Source of the DNA: Pseudomonas sp.
Lineage (GTDB): Bacteria; Pseudomonadota; Gammaproteobacteria; Pseudomonadales; Pseudomonadaceae
Assembly (NCBI RefSeq): GCF_030683065.1
Contig: NZ_JAUXMX010000027.1
Coordinates: 1-64,000 of the forward strand
DNA: 64,000 nt
Direction of reading: 5' to 3'
The position numbers and the translations under genes are program-made. The notes under the pieces are model-generated. The model was not told the origin of the DNA. It was given only the letters and a program-made list of their open reading frames with translations, and made no database searches. Each line of letters starts with the position of its first letter. The stretch's first letter is position 1. This document shows, piece by piece, positions 20,368 to 29,751 of the stretch.

Positions 20368-21313
20368 TCAAACGCTCCAGCGTGTGCGCCCACGTGGCAT
20401 CGACTGGCGCCTCCAGCTTGAGCTCGCCACCACCCGGCAGCGGCACAACCAACGCATAGGCGTGCAAGAACAAACGCTTGCCACCTAATTCACGAATCTC
20501 GCGACTGAACTCGTCATCCCCGTACTTGCTGTCGCCGGCAATGCAATGCCCTGCGTACTGGGCATGCACGCGAATCTGGTGGGTGCGCCCAGTCACCGGC
20601 TTGGCCTCGACCAGGGTGGCGAACTCACCGAAGCGGCGCAATACGCGGAACAGCGTCAGCGCCTCCTTGCCCTCATCGTTGACCTCAACCATACGCTCAC
20701 CAGAACGCAGATTGCTCTTCTGCAAAGGCGCATTGACCCGCTTCTTGGCGGTTGCCCAATGCCCGCGCACCAGCGCCATGTAGCGCTTATCGACGCCATC
20801 ACCACGCAGCGCCTCATGCAGATGCCGCAGCATGCTGCGCTTCTTGGCGATCATCAGAAGCCCGGATGTATCTCGATCGAGACGATGAACCAGCTCAATC
20901 TCCTTAGCGTCCGGACGCAACTGACGAAACGCCTCTATCACACCGTAGTTAAGACCGCTGCCACCATGCACGGCAATACCAGCCGGCTTGTTAAGCACGA
21001 TCAAGGCCTTGTCTTCAAAGACGATTGCCGCCTCCAGCCGCGCAAGCAGCCCCTGCGCCAAGGGCGCGGGCTCATCGCGCTCAGCCAGACGCAACGGCGG
21101 AACGCGAATGATATCGCCCGCCTGCAGTTTGTACTCCGGCTTGATGCGCCCCTTGTTCACGCGCACCTCGCCTTTGCGCAAGATGCGGTAAATCAACGTT
21201 TTGGGCACACCCTTTAACTGAGTGCGAAGAAAGTTATCAATGCGCTGACCGGCAAGTTCAGGCGCAACCTCAAGCAGCTGAACGCCGGAGGTCGTAGAAG
21301 TAGGAATTGTCAT
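20360..21313 (-). CDS. rluC: 23S rRNA pseudouridine synthase RluC
   Basis: RluC makes pseudouridine at 23S rRNA positions 955, 2504 and 2580 in E. coli. The 317-residue protein has an N-terminal S4 RNA-binding domain (about 20-80), then the RluA-type catalytic domain with Asp146 in [11 protein letters not shown] start at the ATG at 21313 (MTIPTSTT); upstream codons in the frame overlap the rne promoter. It is divergent from rne, as in E. coli. Confidence 0.94.
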   Translation of the reverse strand: MTIPTSTTSGVQLLEVAPELAGQRIDNFLRTQLKGVPKTLIYRILRKGEVRVNKGRIKPEYKLQAGDIIRVPPLRLAERDEPAPLAQGLLARLEAAIVFEDKALIVLNKPAGIAVHGGSGLNYGVIEAFRQLRPDAKEIELVHRLDRDTSGLLMIAKKRSMLRHLHEALRGDGVDKRYMALVRGHWATAKKRVNAPLQKSNLRSGERMVEVNDEGKEALTLFRVLRRFGEFATLVEAKPVTGRTHQIRVHAQYAGHCIAGDSKYGDDEFSREIRELGGKRLFLHAYALVVPLPGGGELKLEAPVDATWAHTLERLSA

Positions 21314-21341
21314 CGCGCAATCATAACAATTTTTTATGGAA

Positions 21342-21370
21342 TTGAAGCACTTAATCATTACTGCTATAGT
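21342..21370 (+). promoter_or_regulatory. rne promoter
   Basis: TTGAAG (21342-21347), a 17-base spacer and TATAGT (21365-21370) form a near-consensus sigma70 promoter just outside rluC. Transcription would start near 21377, leaving an untranslated leader of about 515 bases before the rne ATG at 21894. Confidence 0.75.
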
Positions 21371-21376
21371 CGCGAA

Positions 21377-21893
21377 CGCCGCCAAAAGCGGTCTGGTTTG
21401 CGGATGATCGCCAATACTGCCATCCCCAGCCGACGCAATTCATTTGGGACGTAAGGCCGTCCGACGGGTTATACACACACAGAAAGGCCGCAAAGGTCGT
21501 GCATAACTCGGAAATAAAGCCTTAAGCCATGATGCGCAGTCGCCCCCACTGGGCGTTTGCGGTAACTGCCAACCCGCTGCGGATTTTATGCGCGCGGCAC
21601 CCGATTTTCAGTGATACGTGTAGGGTGGAGATGTACAACCGTCGGTCTGCGTAGCAATTAGCTTTATCGAAGACGCTTTATCTCGTCCGCTACCGGCAGT
21701 TGATTCCTCCTCCTGACTAATGCTTTCTGTCACAACAGCGAGCAGGAGATGTCTGTCGCGACCCAGCCCAACTGGCTGACTGTCGCTTGACAATGAAACG
21801 ATTTACGACCGTTTCTGACGCGCCTGACACCGACCCTGAAAGTCGTGTGTGCCGAACGCCGCTTCCGCCAGCACCGGAAACCGACGGTACAAC
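21377..21893 (+). promoter_or_regulatory. Long 5' leader of rne (rne-II type candidate)
   Basis: About 517 bases without a plausible gene separate the promoter from rne. The leader holds several local hairpins, for example CGCCCCCACTGGGCG near 21541-21556 and GAAACGATTTACGACCGTTTC near 21793. In E. coli the rne leader lets RNase E destroy its own message; a different conserved leader structure, named rne-II, has been described in Pseudomonas. By position this is the equivalent. I did not fit it to the published consensus. Confidence 0.6.
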
Positions 21894-24800
21894 ATGAAAA
21901 GAATGCTGATTAACGCAACTCAACCCGAAGAGTTGCGCGTTGCTCTGGTCGATGGCCAGCGCTTGTATGACCTCGACATAGAGTCGGGCGCACGCGAACA
22001 GAAAAAGTCCAACATCTATAAAGGCCGCATTACTCGCGTAGAACCTAGCCTGGAAGCCGCGTTTGTCGACTTCGGCTCCGAGCGCCACGGCTTCCTCCCC
22101 CTCAAAGAAATTTCTCGCGAATACTTCAGCAAGGCTACCGAAGGCCGCGTCAACATCAAAGACGTGCTCAAGGAAGGCCAGGAAGTCATCGTTCAGGTCG
22201 AGAAAGAAGAGCGTGGCAACAAGGGCGCAGCCCTGACAACCTTTATCAGCCTGGCCGGTCGTTACCTGGTATTGATGCCGAACAACCCACGTGCCGGTGG
22301 CATCTCGCGCCGCATCGAAGGCGAAGAGCGCAACGAACTGCGTGAAGCGCTGAACGGCCTGGTCGCTCCTAGCGATATGGGTTTGATCGTGCGCACTGCA
22401 GGCCTGGGCCGCTCTAGCGAAGAAATGCAGTGGGACCTCGATTACCTGCTGCAACTCTGGACCGCCATCAAAGAAGCCTCGCTGGACCGCGCTGCGCCCT
22501 TCCTGATCTACCAGGAAAGCAACGTAATCATCCGCGCCATCCGCGATTACCTGCGCCAGGACATCGGCGAAGTTCTGGTGGACAGCATCGAAGCGCAGCA
22601 GGAAGCCCTGAGCTTTATCAATCAGGTGATGCCGCAGTACGCCAGCAAGATCAAGTTGTATGAAGACAGCGTGCCGCTGTTCAACCGCTTCCAGATCGAA
22701 AGCCAGATCGAAACAGCCTTCCAGCGCGAAGTGAAACTGCCGTCCGGTGGCTCGATCGTTATTGATCCGACCGAAGCATTGGTGTCGATCGACATCAACT
22801 CGGCGCGCGCCACTAAAGGCAGCGACATCGAAGAAACCGCCCTGCAAACCAACCTGGAAGCGGCTGAAGAGATCGCCCGCCAGTTGCGCCTGCGTGATAT
22901 CGGCGGCCTGATCGTGATCGATTTCATCGACATGACCCCAGCGAAGAACCAGCGCGCCGTGGAAGAAAAAGTCCGCGAAAGCCTGGAAGCCGACCGCGCT
23001 CGCGTGCAAGTGGGTCGTATCTCGCGCTTTGGCCTGTTGGAAATGTCGCGCCAGCGTCTGCGTCCATCACTGGGCGAAAGCAGCGGTATCGTCTGCCCAC
23101 GCTGCAACGGTCAAGGCATCATTCGTGACGTCGAGTCGCTGTCGCTGGCGATCCTGCGCCTGATCGAAGAAGAAGCCCTCAAAGACCGCACCGCCGAAGT
23201 CCGTGCGCAAGTGCCAATTCCAGTTGCCGCCTTCCTGCTCAACGAGAAGCGCAACTCGATCACCAAGATCGAACTGCGTAGCCGTGCACGCATTGTCATC
23301 CTGCCAAACGATCACCTGGAAACGCCGCATTTCGAAGTGCAGCGCATCCGCGATGACAGCCCGGAAGCACAGTCCACCCAGTCCAGCTATGAAATGGCTG
23401 CCACTGAAGTGGAAGAAGTTCAACCGGCTGCCGCTACCCGCACCCTGGTGCGTCAGGAAGCCGCGATCAAAGCCGCACCACAACGCACCGCACCGACGCC
23501 AGTGGCCGAGGTCAGCGAGCCAGTGGCACCGGTCGCCGCCAGCCAACCGAGCCTGTTCAAGGGCCTGGTAAAATCGCTGGTCAGCCTGTTTGCCGGCAAA
23601 GAAGAAGAAGAAGTTAAACCTGCGGTAGTCGAGAAGAAAGCCAGCGAACGCCCACAGCGCGGCGATGAACGCCGTAACGGTCGCCAGCAAAGCCGCAGCC
23701 GTGGCGGTCGCCGCGACGAAGAGCGCAAGCCACGTGAAGAGCGCGCTCCGCGCGAAGAACGGGCACCGCGCGAAGAGCGCCAGCCACGTGTAGCACGTGA
23801 AGAATCGCAACCACGTGAAGAGCGTCAGCCACGCGAAGTCGTTGAGGTTCGCGAGCCGCAGGAAGTTCGCCAGTCGCGCCCACCGCGCGAAGGTCAGGAC
23901 AACCGCCGCGATCGCAAACCACGCGAAGAACGACCAGCACGCGAACTGCGCGAGCCGCTTGATGCCACGCAAACAGTGCAAGTAGCACAACCAGCGGAAA
24001 GCAGCACCGAGAGCAGCACCGCAGACGTGCGTGCCGAGCGCCCGCAGCGCGAGCCACGCCAACCACGCGCCCCCCGTGAAGAGCGTCAACCGCGCCCTGA
24101 AACAGCGGCTATCGTTGATGAAGAAGTGCTCGGCAGCGAAGAACCGCAGCAAGACGATGAAGCAGAAGGCACAGACGGTGAGCGTCCACGCCGTCGCTCG
24201 CGCGGTCAACGCCGCCGTAGCAATCGTCGCGAGCGTCAAAGTGACGCCAACGGCAATGTGATCGAAGGCACTGAAGAAAGCGCCGAACCCCAGGCTGATA
24301 CCACCGCAGCACTGACCGTAGGCGCAACCGTTGCCGCTGTGAGCGCTGAACTGGCCAGCCCAGAACCCGTCGTGACCGAACAACCTGCCGAGGAAGCTCC
24401 GGTTCAACCTGCTGCCGAACCAGAGCTGCCAGTTGCCGAGCAACCGGTCGTGGCAAGCACTGAAACGGCTGAAGCTGCAAACGCAGCCCCTGCCGAAGTC
24501 AGTGCGCCGCAGGTTGTCGACGCCGCCCCTGAGGTCAGCACCGAAGCAGTCACTCCCGCAGCAAGCGAAGAGCCCGCCGAAGCAACGGTCGAAGCAACGG
24601 TCGAAACAGCCGCCGAGATCGTTATCAGCGAGCCTGAGCCGGCTGCACCTGCAATCACCGTGACCGAGACCGTGAGCGAAGAGAACGTAAGCATCGTAGC
24701 AAGCGCCACAGGTCGCGCGCCGAACGATCCGCGCGAAGTGCGTCGCCGCCAACGTGAAGCCGAGCGCCTGGCGCGCGAAGCTGCCGAGGCTACACCCGCT

Positions 24801-24980
24801 GCCCCGCAAGCCGAAGCAGTAGAAGCAGTAGAAGCACCTGCTGAAACCGAGCCTACGGCGCAAACTGCAGCCAGCGCTGAAGCAACCAGCGAGCCGGAGC
24901 GCACGCCGACCGACGCAGTAGATGCAGACACTGAAACTGAAAAGAACCAGGATGAGCACGCGGACAAGCCGCACGCCTGA
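21894..24980 (+). CDS. rne: Ribonuclease E
   Basis: RNase E is the endonuclease and scaffold of the RNA degradosome at the inner membrane. From the ATG at 21894 ([10 protein letters not shown]) it has 1028 residues. The catalytic half has an S1 domain (about 36-119), magnesium-binding Asp300 and Asp343 ([15 protein letters not shown]), and the Zn-link CPRC (401-404); numbering is three below E. coli. [15 protein letters not shown] (554-568) is a probable amphipathic membrane-targeting helix. The C-terminal half is disordered, with REER-type Arg/Glu repeats (614-735), a second Arg-rich block (764-781), an Ala/Glu/Pro-rich linker, and a final basic helix near 975-995. The upstream frame before 21894 is leader. 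Confidence 0.97.
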   Translation: MKRMLINATQPEELRVALVDGQRLYDLDIESGAREQKKSNIYKGRITRVEPSLEAAFVDFGSERHGFLPLKEISREYFSKATEGRVNIKDVLKEGQEVIVQVEKEERGNKGAALTTFISLAGRYLVLMPNNPRAGGISRRIEGEERNELREALNGLVAPSDMGLIVRTAGLGRSSEEMQWDLDYLLQLWTAIKEASLDRAAPFLIYQESNVIIRAIRDYLRQDIGEVLVDSIEAQQEALSFINQVMPQYASKIKLYEDSVPLFNRFQIESQIETAFQREVKLPSGGSIVIDPTEALVSIDINSARATKGSDIEETALQTNLEAAEEIARQLRLRDIGGLIVIDFIDMTPAKNQRAVEEKVRESLEADRARVQVGRISRFGLLEMSRQRLRPSLGESSGIVCPRCNGQGIIRDVESLSLAILRLIEEEALKDRTAEVRAQVPIPVAAFLLNEKRNSITKIELRSRARIVILPNDHLETPHFEVQRIRDDSPEAQSTQSSYEMAATEVEEVQPAAATRTLVRQEAAIKAAPQRTAPTPVAEVSEPVAPVAASQPSLFKGLVKSLVSLFAGKEEEEVKPAVVEKKASERPQRGDERRNGRQQSRSRGGRRDEERKPREERAPREERAPREERQPRVAREESQPREERQPREVVEVREPQEVRQSRPPREGQDNRRDRKPREERPARELREPLDATQTVQVAQPAESSTESSTADVRAERPQREPRQPRAPREERQPRPETAAIVDEEVLGSEEPQQDDEAEGTDGERPRRRSRGQRRRSNRRERQSDANGNVIEGTEESAEPQADTTAALTVGATVAAVSAELASPEPVVTEQPAEEAPVQPAAEPELPVAEQPVVASTETAEAANAAPAEVSAPQVVDAAPEVSTEAVTPAASEEPAEATVEATVETAAEIVISEPEPAAPAITVTETVSEENVSIVASATGRAPNDPREVRRRQREAERLAREAAEATPAAPQAEAVEAVEAPAETEPTAQTAASAEATSEPERTPTDAVDADTETEKNQDEHADKPHA
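23733..24098 (+). repeat. REER-type Arg/Glu repeats in the RNase E scaffold
   Basis: Within rne, codons 614-735 repeat short units such as [12 protein letters not shown] and RxPRE many times. The unit at 23733-23790 occurs three times almost perfectly at DNA level. The region is strongly basic, intrinsically disordered and likely RNA- or protein-binding. Repeat number is the kind of feature that varies between strains. Confidence 0.8.
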
Positions 24981-24996
24981 GACTATTCAGCGCAAT

Positions 24997-25028
24997 AAAA
25001 AAGGGGATGCTTCGGCATCCCCTTTTTT
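24997..25028. terminator. Terminator after rne
   Basis: GGGGATGC-TTCG-GCATCCCC with a stable UUCG loop, six A before and six T after, works on both strands; it lies between rne and the convergent murB. Confidence 0.95.
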
Positions 25029-25109
25029 ATGCTTCTGCCCATGCTGTGCGGCCAGCCCCAACGGCGTCATCCGCGACGAACATAACCATCCCGTGGCAAC
25101 GAAAAAGGC

Positions 25110-26129
25110 TTAAAGAACGTTAGGCTCGATTTCCAGATCAACCGCAAACCGCTGGAAGATATCCGCTTGGATGCGCTGCGCGAGCGCCAGCAGTTGTTGC
25201 CCGGTGGCCTGACCATAATTGACCAACACCAGCGCTTGCAGCCGATGCACCCCGGCATCACCCTCACGAAAGCCCTTCCAGCCAGCGCGCTCGATCAACC
25301 AGCCAGCGGCCAGCTTGACCCGACCATCGGCCTGCGGATAAGCCACCAGATCGGCATGCTCGGCAGTCAGGCGCTGGGCCAGCTCAGCTGAAACCATGGG
25401 GTTCTTGAAAAAGCTGCCAGCATTGCCCAGCACCGCCGGATCCGGCAGTTTCTCGCTGCGGATTGCGCAGATCGCCTGACTGATATCGACAGCCGTCGGC
25501 TCAGCTACACCCTGCTCCGCCAGACGCTGACGCAGCGGACCATAGTCAAGATGCAACATGGCCGTGCGGTGCAGGGCAAAGCGTACGCGCAGGATCACCC
25601 AGCGCCCCGCTTCACGCTTGAACAGACTGTCGCGATAGGCAAAGCCACAGTCGGCCAGGGAAAATTCGTGCAGCTCGCCGCTATGACGATCCAGGGCAAT
25701 CAAGCCGGCGAACAGATCTTTCAACTCAACACCGTAGGCGCCGATATTCTGCACCGGCGCAGCACCGACCGTGCCCGGGATCAGGCTGAGGTTTTCCAAC
25801 CCCACCAAGCCATGCTGCAACGTCCACTGCACGAAGGGGTGCCACGGCTCGCCGGCCTCGGCCTCAACCAGCACCTGGTCGCCGTCATCCTGCAGCACAC
25901 GAATGCCGCGACTGGCCATGCGCAGCACCAACGCCTCGACATCGGCGGTCAGCAGCATATTGCTGCCACCACCGAGCAACAGCACAGGCAACTGCTGCTG
26001 CTGTGCATAAACCAACGCCTCACGCACTTGATCGTCGTCGTGCACCTCGGCAAATGCAAGCGCCGCAACATCCACCGCGAAGCTGTTATAGGCCTTGAGC
26101 GAAACCCGCGGCCGAACACTAAGACTCAT
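25110..26129 (-). CDS. murB: UDP-N-acetylenolpyruvoylglucosamine reductase
   Basis: MurB is the FAD enzyme that uses NADPH to make UDP-MurNAc in the cytoplasm. The 339-residue type I protein shows LGGGSNMLL, NLSLIPGTVGAAPVQNIGAYG (FAD-binding), the catalytic Ser in GSFFKNP, and a terminal Glu in EIEPNVL. Its ATG overlaps the ptpA stop by four bases (ATGA). Confidence 0.97.
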   Translation of the reverse strand: MSLSVRPRVSLKAYNSFAVDVAALAFAEVHDDDQVREALVYAQQQQLPVLLLGGGSNMLLTADVEALVLRMASRGIRVLQDDGDQVLVEAEAGEPWHPFVQWTLQHGLVGLENLSLIPGTVGAAPVQNIGAYGVELKDLFAGLIALDRHSGELHEFSLADCGFAYRDSLFKREAGRWVILRVRFALHRTAMLHLDYGPLRQRLAEQGVAEPTAVDISQAICAIRSEKLPDPAVLGNAGSFFKNPMVSAELAQRLTAEHADLVAYPQADGRVKLAAGWLIERAGWKGFREGDAGVHRLQALVLVNYGQATGQQLLALAQRIQADIFQRFAVDLEIEPNVL

Positions 26130-26590
26130 AGTCGCCCCCGCACTTCGCGTAGCAAACCATCGCAGGCCTGCTCGATCAGATCCAGCACCTGTTCGAAACC
26201 TTCCTCGCCGCCATAATAAGGATCCGGCACTTCATCGAGCGCCAGGGCATAACGGCGCAGGAAAAGATCCAGCTCAGCCCCAGCGTTGCCAGGACGCATG
26301 CGCCGCAGGTGCTGCAGATTGCTGTTATCCATAGCCAGAATCAGGTCGAAACGACTGAAGTCACTGGCGCAAACCTGACGCCCGCGCAGGACGGAAAGAT
26401 CATAGCCACGCAACAGGGCTGCTTGCCGAGTGCGGCTGTCTGGCGGCTTGCCCACATGCCAATCACCAGTACCGGCGGAATCGACCTCGACGCCCTCCTG
26501 CAATCCCAGTTCGAGCAACTTGTGCCGCAGCACCGCTTCGGCGGTGGGCGAGCGGCAAATATTACCCAGACACACAAACAAGACCCGCAT
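26126..26590 (-). CDS. Low molecular weight protein-tyrosine phosphatase
   Basis: A 154-residue cytoplasmic LMW-PTP. The P-loop is CLGNICRS with nucleophile Cys7 and Arg13, and the general acid Asp is in EVPDPYYGG. It begins at the ATG at 26590, which shares its A with the kdsB stop (TGATG), and overlaps murB at its end. Such enzymes often counteract bacterial tyrosine kinases in polysaccharide control, but no kinase gene is nearby, so its partner is unknown. Confidence 0.93.
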   Translation of the reverse strand: MRVLFVCLGNICRSPTAEAVLRHKLLELGLQEGVEVDSAGTGDWHVGKPPDSRTRQAALLRGYDLSVLRGRQVCASDFSRFDLILAMDNSNLQHLRRMRPGNAGAELDLFLRRYALALDEVPDPYYGGEEGFEQVLDLIEQACDGLLREVRGRL

Positions 26591-27354
26591 CAAGCCCCCA
26601 GCAGTCGGCGCACGCGCTCTAGATCTTCCTGAGTATCGACCCCGGCCGGCGGCGCCTGCAGGGCATCGGCAACATGAATGCGCACGCCGTGCCAGAGTGC
26701 ACGCAGCTGCTCCAGGCACTCGGTATCTTCGAGCCAGCAAGGCCCCCAGGCCACGAAGTCATGGAGGAACTGCGCGCGGTAAGCATAAATGCCGATATGT
26801 CGGCGGTAGGGTACGTTGGCCGGCAACTGCTCACGGCTGACAGCCAAGGCATCACGTGCCCAGGGCAGCGGCGCACGACTGAAGGTCAGCGCCAGGCCAT
26901 TGCGGTCGCTAACCACCTTGACCACGTTGGGATTGAACAGTGCAGCCAGATCGTCGATCGGCTCAGCAAGGGTAGCGATAGCTGCCTGCGGATTGGCCGC
27001 CAGGTTGGCCGCCACCTGGTCGATAATTGCTGGCGGAATCAGCGGCTCGTCACCCTGCACATTGACCACGATGGCATCTGGGGCCAAACCCAGCGCGGCG
27101 GCCACTTCGGCCAGACGATCAGTGCCCGAGTTATGGTCAACACGGGTCAACAGCACTTCGGCACCAAAAGCGTGGCAGGCCTCGACGATACGGGCGTCGT
27201 CGGTCGCTACTACAACTTGCCGCGCGCTGCTTTTACATGCCTGCTCCCAGACATGCTGGATCATCGGTTTGCCGGCGATGTCCTGCAACGGCTTACCGGG
27301 CAAGCGGCTTGAGGCGTAACGCGCCGGAATCACTACGGTAAAGGCGCTATTCAT
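26590..27354 (-). CDS. kdsB: 3-deoxy-manno-octulosonate cytidylyltransferase
   Basis: KdsB activates Kdo as CMP-Kdo for lipopolysaccharide inner-core synthesis. The 254-residue protein starts [19 protein letters not shown], with [13 protein letters not shown] and [11 protein letters not shown] as family motifs. It follows the Trm112-like gene directly and is coupled to the phosphatase gene downstream. lpxK, also in the lipid A/Kdo pathway, lies just upstream. Confidence 0.97.
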   Translation of the reverse strand: MNSAFTVVIPARYASSRLPGKPLQDIAGKPMIQHVWEQACKSSARQVVVATDDARIVEACHAFGAEVLLTRVDHNSGTDRLAEVAAALGLAPDAIVVNVQGDEPLIPPAIIDQVAANLAANPQAAIATLAEPIDDLAALFNPNVVKVVSDRNGLALTFSRAPLPWARDALAVSREQLPANVPYRRHIGIYAYRAQFLHDFVAWGPCWLEDTECLEQLRALWHGVRIHVADALQAPPAGVDTQEDLERVRRLLGA

Positions 27355-27540
27355 TTACTTATCCAGGCGCTCGTCAACGTTGAGGGTACGGGCTTCGCTT
27401 TCCAGCATCACCGGGATGCCGTCGCGCACCGGAAAAGCCAGGCCATCGGCCTTGCAGATCAGCTCGGATTTATCGGCAGCGAGCTTGAGCGGGCCCTTGC
27501 ACAGCGGGCAAGCCAAGATATCGAGTAATTTCGGGTCCAT
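27355..27540 (-). CDS. Trm112/YcaR family small protein
   Basis: A 61-residue protein with the YcaR/Trm112 core [14 protein letters not shown] and [11 protein letters not shown]. It carries one CPLC pair plus a single later Cys. Related Trm112 proteins activate methyltransferases, but the bacterial family has no settled role. The gene is conserved between lpxK and kdsB in gammaproteobacteria; here the stop is immediately followed by the kdsB ATG. Confidence 0.92.
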   Translation of the reverse strand: MDPKLLDILACPLCKGPLKLAADKSELICKADGLAFPVRDGIPVMLESEARTLNVDERLDK

Positions 27541-27603
27541 GGGAGATCCTTACTGTGGTGCGGCTGCACTGAATGGGACAGTGACCGCAAAATGGCGATG
27601 GGC

Positions 27604-28608
27604 TTAGCGAGCGCGAGTCAGCAGAACGGTCAGTTGCGCATCGAACCAGGTAATGAAGGCGGCCGATGGCTCGGCATCCACCACCAAGTACCACCAGTCA
27701 TCGGCGGCAAAGGCCCGGCATTTGACCGCATCCTTTTCCGTCATGACCACAGGCAACGCCGGGCTGAAATCCAGCAGTTCTGCGCTGAACTGCGCGTGGT
27801 CGGCAAAAGCATGGGCAATCGGTTGCCAGTGTAGCGTTTCAAGCGTGGTGAAGAAACGCTGCGGGTTGCCGATACCGGCGACTGCGTGCAAGCGCTGCTG
27901 TGGCGGAAAATGAGTCAATGGACGCTGCTCACCACTGCGCAGGTTGACCAAGGCCCGCGGACGCAAGCCAAACGCGTAACCATCCTGCGGATCGCTGCTG
28001 GCACCGTTGTAGAGCAGCGCATCAACACTCACCAGGCGCTCGACCGGTTCTCGCAGCGGTCCGGCAGGCAGGCAACGACCATTGCCCAGACCGCGCGCCG
28101 CATCAATCAGCACCAGCTCCAGATCACGGGCCAAGCGGTAATGCTGCAAGCCATCGTCACTAAGAATCAGATCCAGCGGCTCTGCAGCCAGCAAGGCAGC
28201 TACCGCACGCCCGCGATCCGGATCGATCATCAAGGGTACAGCGCTGCGCTGGACGATCAGTAGCGGCTCGTCGCCGGCAACGTTGGGACTATGATCGGCT
28301 CGCACACGCCAGGGTACTTGTGGCGGCTTAGCGCCGTAGCCGCGACTGACTACGCCGACCCTGAGCCCACGCTGACGGCAATGCTCGATCAGCCAGAGAA
28401 TCAACGGGGTCTTGCCAGTGCCGCCAACGGTGATGTTACCCACCACCACCACGGGCACGGGCGCGCGATAAATAACACCTTCGCCTGCAAGAAAACGTGC
28501 CCGCTTGCGCTGCACGACCATACGGTAGAGCCGCTCGAGCGGCCGTAACAGCGTTAGCGCCGGATGCCCCGCGTACCAGGCGGCCAACAGGCGCTCAGAC
28601 AAGCTCAT
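27604..28608 (-). CDS. lpxK: Tetraacyldisaccharide 4'-kinase
   Basis: LpxK adds the 4'-phosphate to the lipid A disaccharide at the inner membrane. The 334-residue protein has an N-terminal amphipathic region, the P-loop [22 protein letters not shown] and [12 protein letters not shown] start at the ATG at 28608 (MSLSERLL); the frame continues upstream into exbD but without family sequence. It follows exbD by 13 bases. Confidence 0.95.
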   Translation of the reverse strand: MSLSERLLAAWYAGHPALTLLRPLERLYRMVVQRKRARFLAGEGVIYRAPVPVVVVGNITVGGTGKTPLILWLIEHCRQRGLRVGVVSRGYGAKPPQVPWRVRADHSPNVAGDEPLLIVQRSAVPLMIDPDRGRAVAALLAAEPLDLILSDDGLQHYRLARDLELVLIDAARGLGNGRCLPAGPLREPVERLVSVDALLYNGASSDPQDGYAFGLRPRALVNLRSGEQRPLTHFPPQQRLHAVAGIGNPQRFFTTLETLHWQPIAHAFADHAQFSAELLDFSPALPVVMTEKDAVKCRAFAADDWWYLVVDAEPSAAFITWFDAQLTVLLTRAR

Positions 28609-28621
28609 TGGAGTGCAACCA

Positions 28622-29050
28622 TCAAGGCGCGACCTGTGCCTCGACCGTGGTGATGCGCAAGTGGGAGAACCCCAGCTTTCCAGCAGCATCCATGGCCGTG
28701 ATCACTGCCTGATGCGGGGTCTTGCCATCAGCACTGATGGTAAGCGGCAGACTGTTATCGCCCTCCGATTCCTTTTGCAACGCAGCCATCAAACCATTCA
28801 GATCACTTTTCAGCAGCTGCTTACCATTCAGTGAGTAGCTACCGTCAACAGCGATCAATACCTCTAACAATTTGAGCTCGGTCTGCTCCGGCGGCGTGCC
28901 ACTGACAGCCTCGGGCAGATCGACCTTGAGCTGAGTCTCACGGGTGAAGGTAGTGGTGACCACGAAAAACAGTAGCAGGATGAATACTACGTCGATCAAC
29001 GAAGCCAGGTTGATCTCGACATTCTCCCGCGGTTTGCGCCGGAATTTCAC
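28622..29050 (-). CDS. exbD: ExbD/TolR family biopolymer transport protein
   Basis: A 142-residue protein with a short cytoplasmic N-terminus, one transmembrane helix (about 15-36) carrying the essential Asp20 in [10 protein letters not shown], and a periplasmic domain. With the ExbB partner it forms a proton-driven motor that energises a periplasm-spanning protein. Its ATG overlaps the exbB stop by four bases. No tonB gene is adjacent; a position just before lpxK is conserved in Pseudomonas. Confidence 0.92.
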   Translation of the reverse strand: MKFRRKPRENVEINLASLIDVVFILLLFFVVTTTFTRETQLKVDLPEAVSGTPPEQTELKLLEVLIAVDGSYSLNGKQLLKSDLNGLMAALQKESEGDNSLPLTISADGKTPHQAVITAMDAAGKLGFSHLRITTVEAQVAP

Positions 29051-29679
29051 GCCTTGCCCTCAGCAAAATCGACGTCACGATCACCCTGCACCACTTCCAC
29101 CAGCTTGATCGCCTCCTGCTCCATACCGACCACCAGCTCATCGACCCGGCGCTGCAGGTAGCGATGAAAGAACAAAGCAGGAATGGCCACCATCAAACCG
29201 GCAGCAGTGGTAATCAATGCCTTGGAAATACCTGCAGCGAGCAGGGCCGCATTAGCCATGCCCGAGCCCATAAAGGAACTGAATATCTCGATCATGCCCA
29301 GCACGGTGCCTAGCAAACCGAGCAGCGGTGCGATACCGGCAATGGTGCCCAGGGCATTAAGGTAGCGTTCCAAGTCGTGAACAACCCGTGCGGCCGCTTC
29401 CTGGATACACTCTTTCATGATCTCGCGACCATGCTTGGAGTTGGCCAGCCCGGCCGCCAGAATTTGCCCCAGGGGCGAGTTGGCACGCAGCTCCTTGAGC
29501 TTCTGGTTGTTGAGCTTTTTATCCTTGATCCAGCGCCACACTTGACCGAGCAGGTGTGGCGGCGTGATGCGACTAGGCCGCAGCGTCCAGAGACGCTCGG
29601 CAATAATGCCGACTGCTACGATAGAGCAGAGCATGATCGGCAGCATTATCCAGCCGCCAGCTTTAACCAGTTCCCACAC
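29047..29679 (-). CDS. exbB: ExbB/TolQ family proton channel protein
   Basis: A 210-residue inner-membrane protein with three transmembrane segments (about 8-28, 105-130, 145-170). The MotA/TolQ/ExbB signature GIAPLLGLLGTVLGMIEIF is present. The preferred start is GTG at 29679 (VWELVKAGGW), with AGGGGA about nine bases upstream; the frame extends 11 more codons. It pairs with ExbD as stator of an H+-driven system and could serve TonB or a dedicated partner. Confidence 0.92.
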   Translation of the reverse strand: MWELVKAGGWIMLPIMLCSIVAVGIIAERLWTLRPSRITPPHLLGQVWRWIKDKKLNNQKLKELRANSPLGQILAAGLANSKHGREIMKECIQEAAARVVHDLERYLNALGTIAGIAPLLGLLGTVLGMIEIFSSFMGSGMANAALLAAGISKALITTAAGLMVAIPALFFHRYLQRRVDELVVGMEQEAIKLVEVVQGDRDVDFAEGKA

Positions 29680-29751
29680 GGTGGTAAATCCCCTTTGGAA
29701 AAGTGGCGCCACTCTAGCATAGGGGCGGCATGGCGCCGACCGCTGCGGTTC

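Noticed and set aside
23733..24098. Short regular repeats that might suggest a CRISPR array
   Set aside because: The repeats keep the reading frame of rne, differ from each other, and lack uniform unique spacers; no cas gene is present.
23067..24974. Open frame of about 635 codons on the minus strand opposite the 3' half of rne
   Set aside because: It mirrors the Arg/Glu/Ala repeat codons of RNase E, giving runs of Phe, Leu, Ala and Cys. No domain or ribosome binding site is present.
25019..25109. Possible short gene between rne and murB
   Set aside because: The stretch is the rne terminator plus a short spacer. A small frame through it has no ribosome binding site and overlaps the terminator hairpin.
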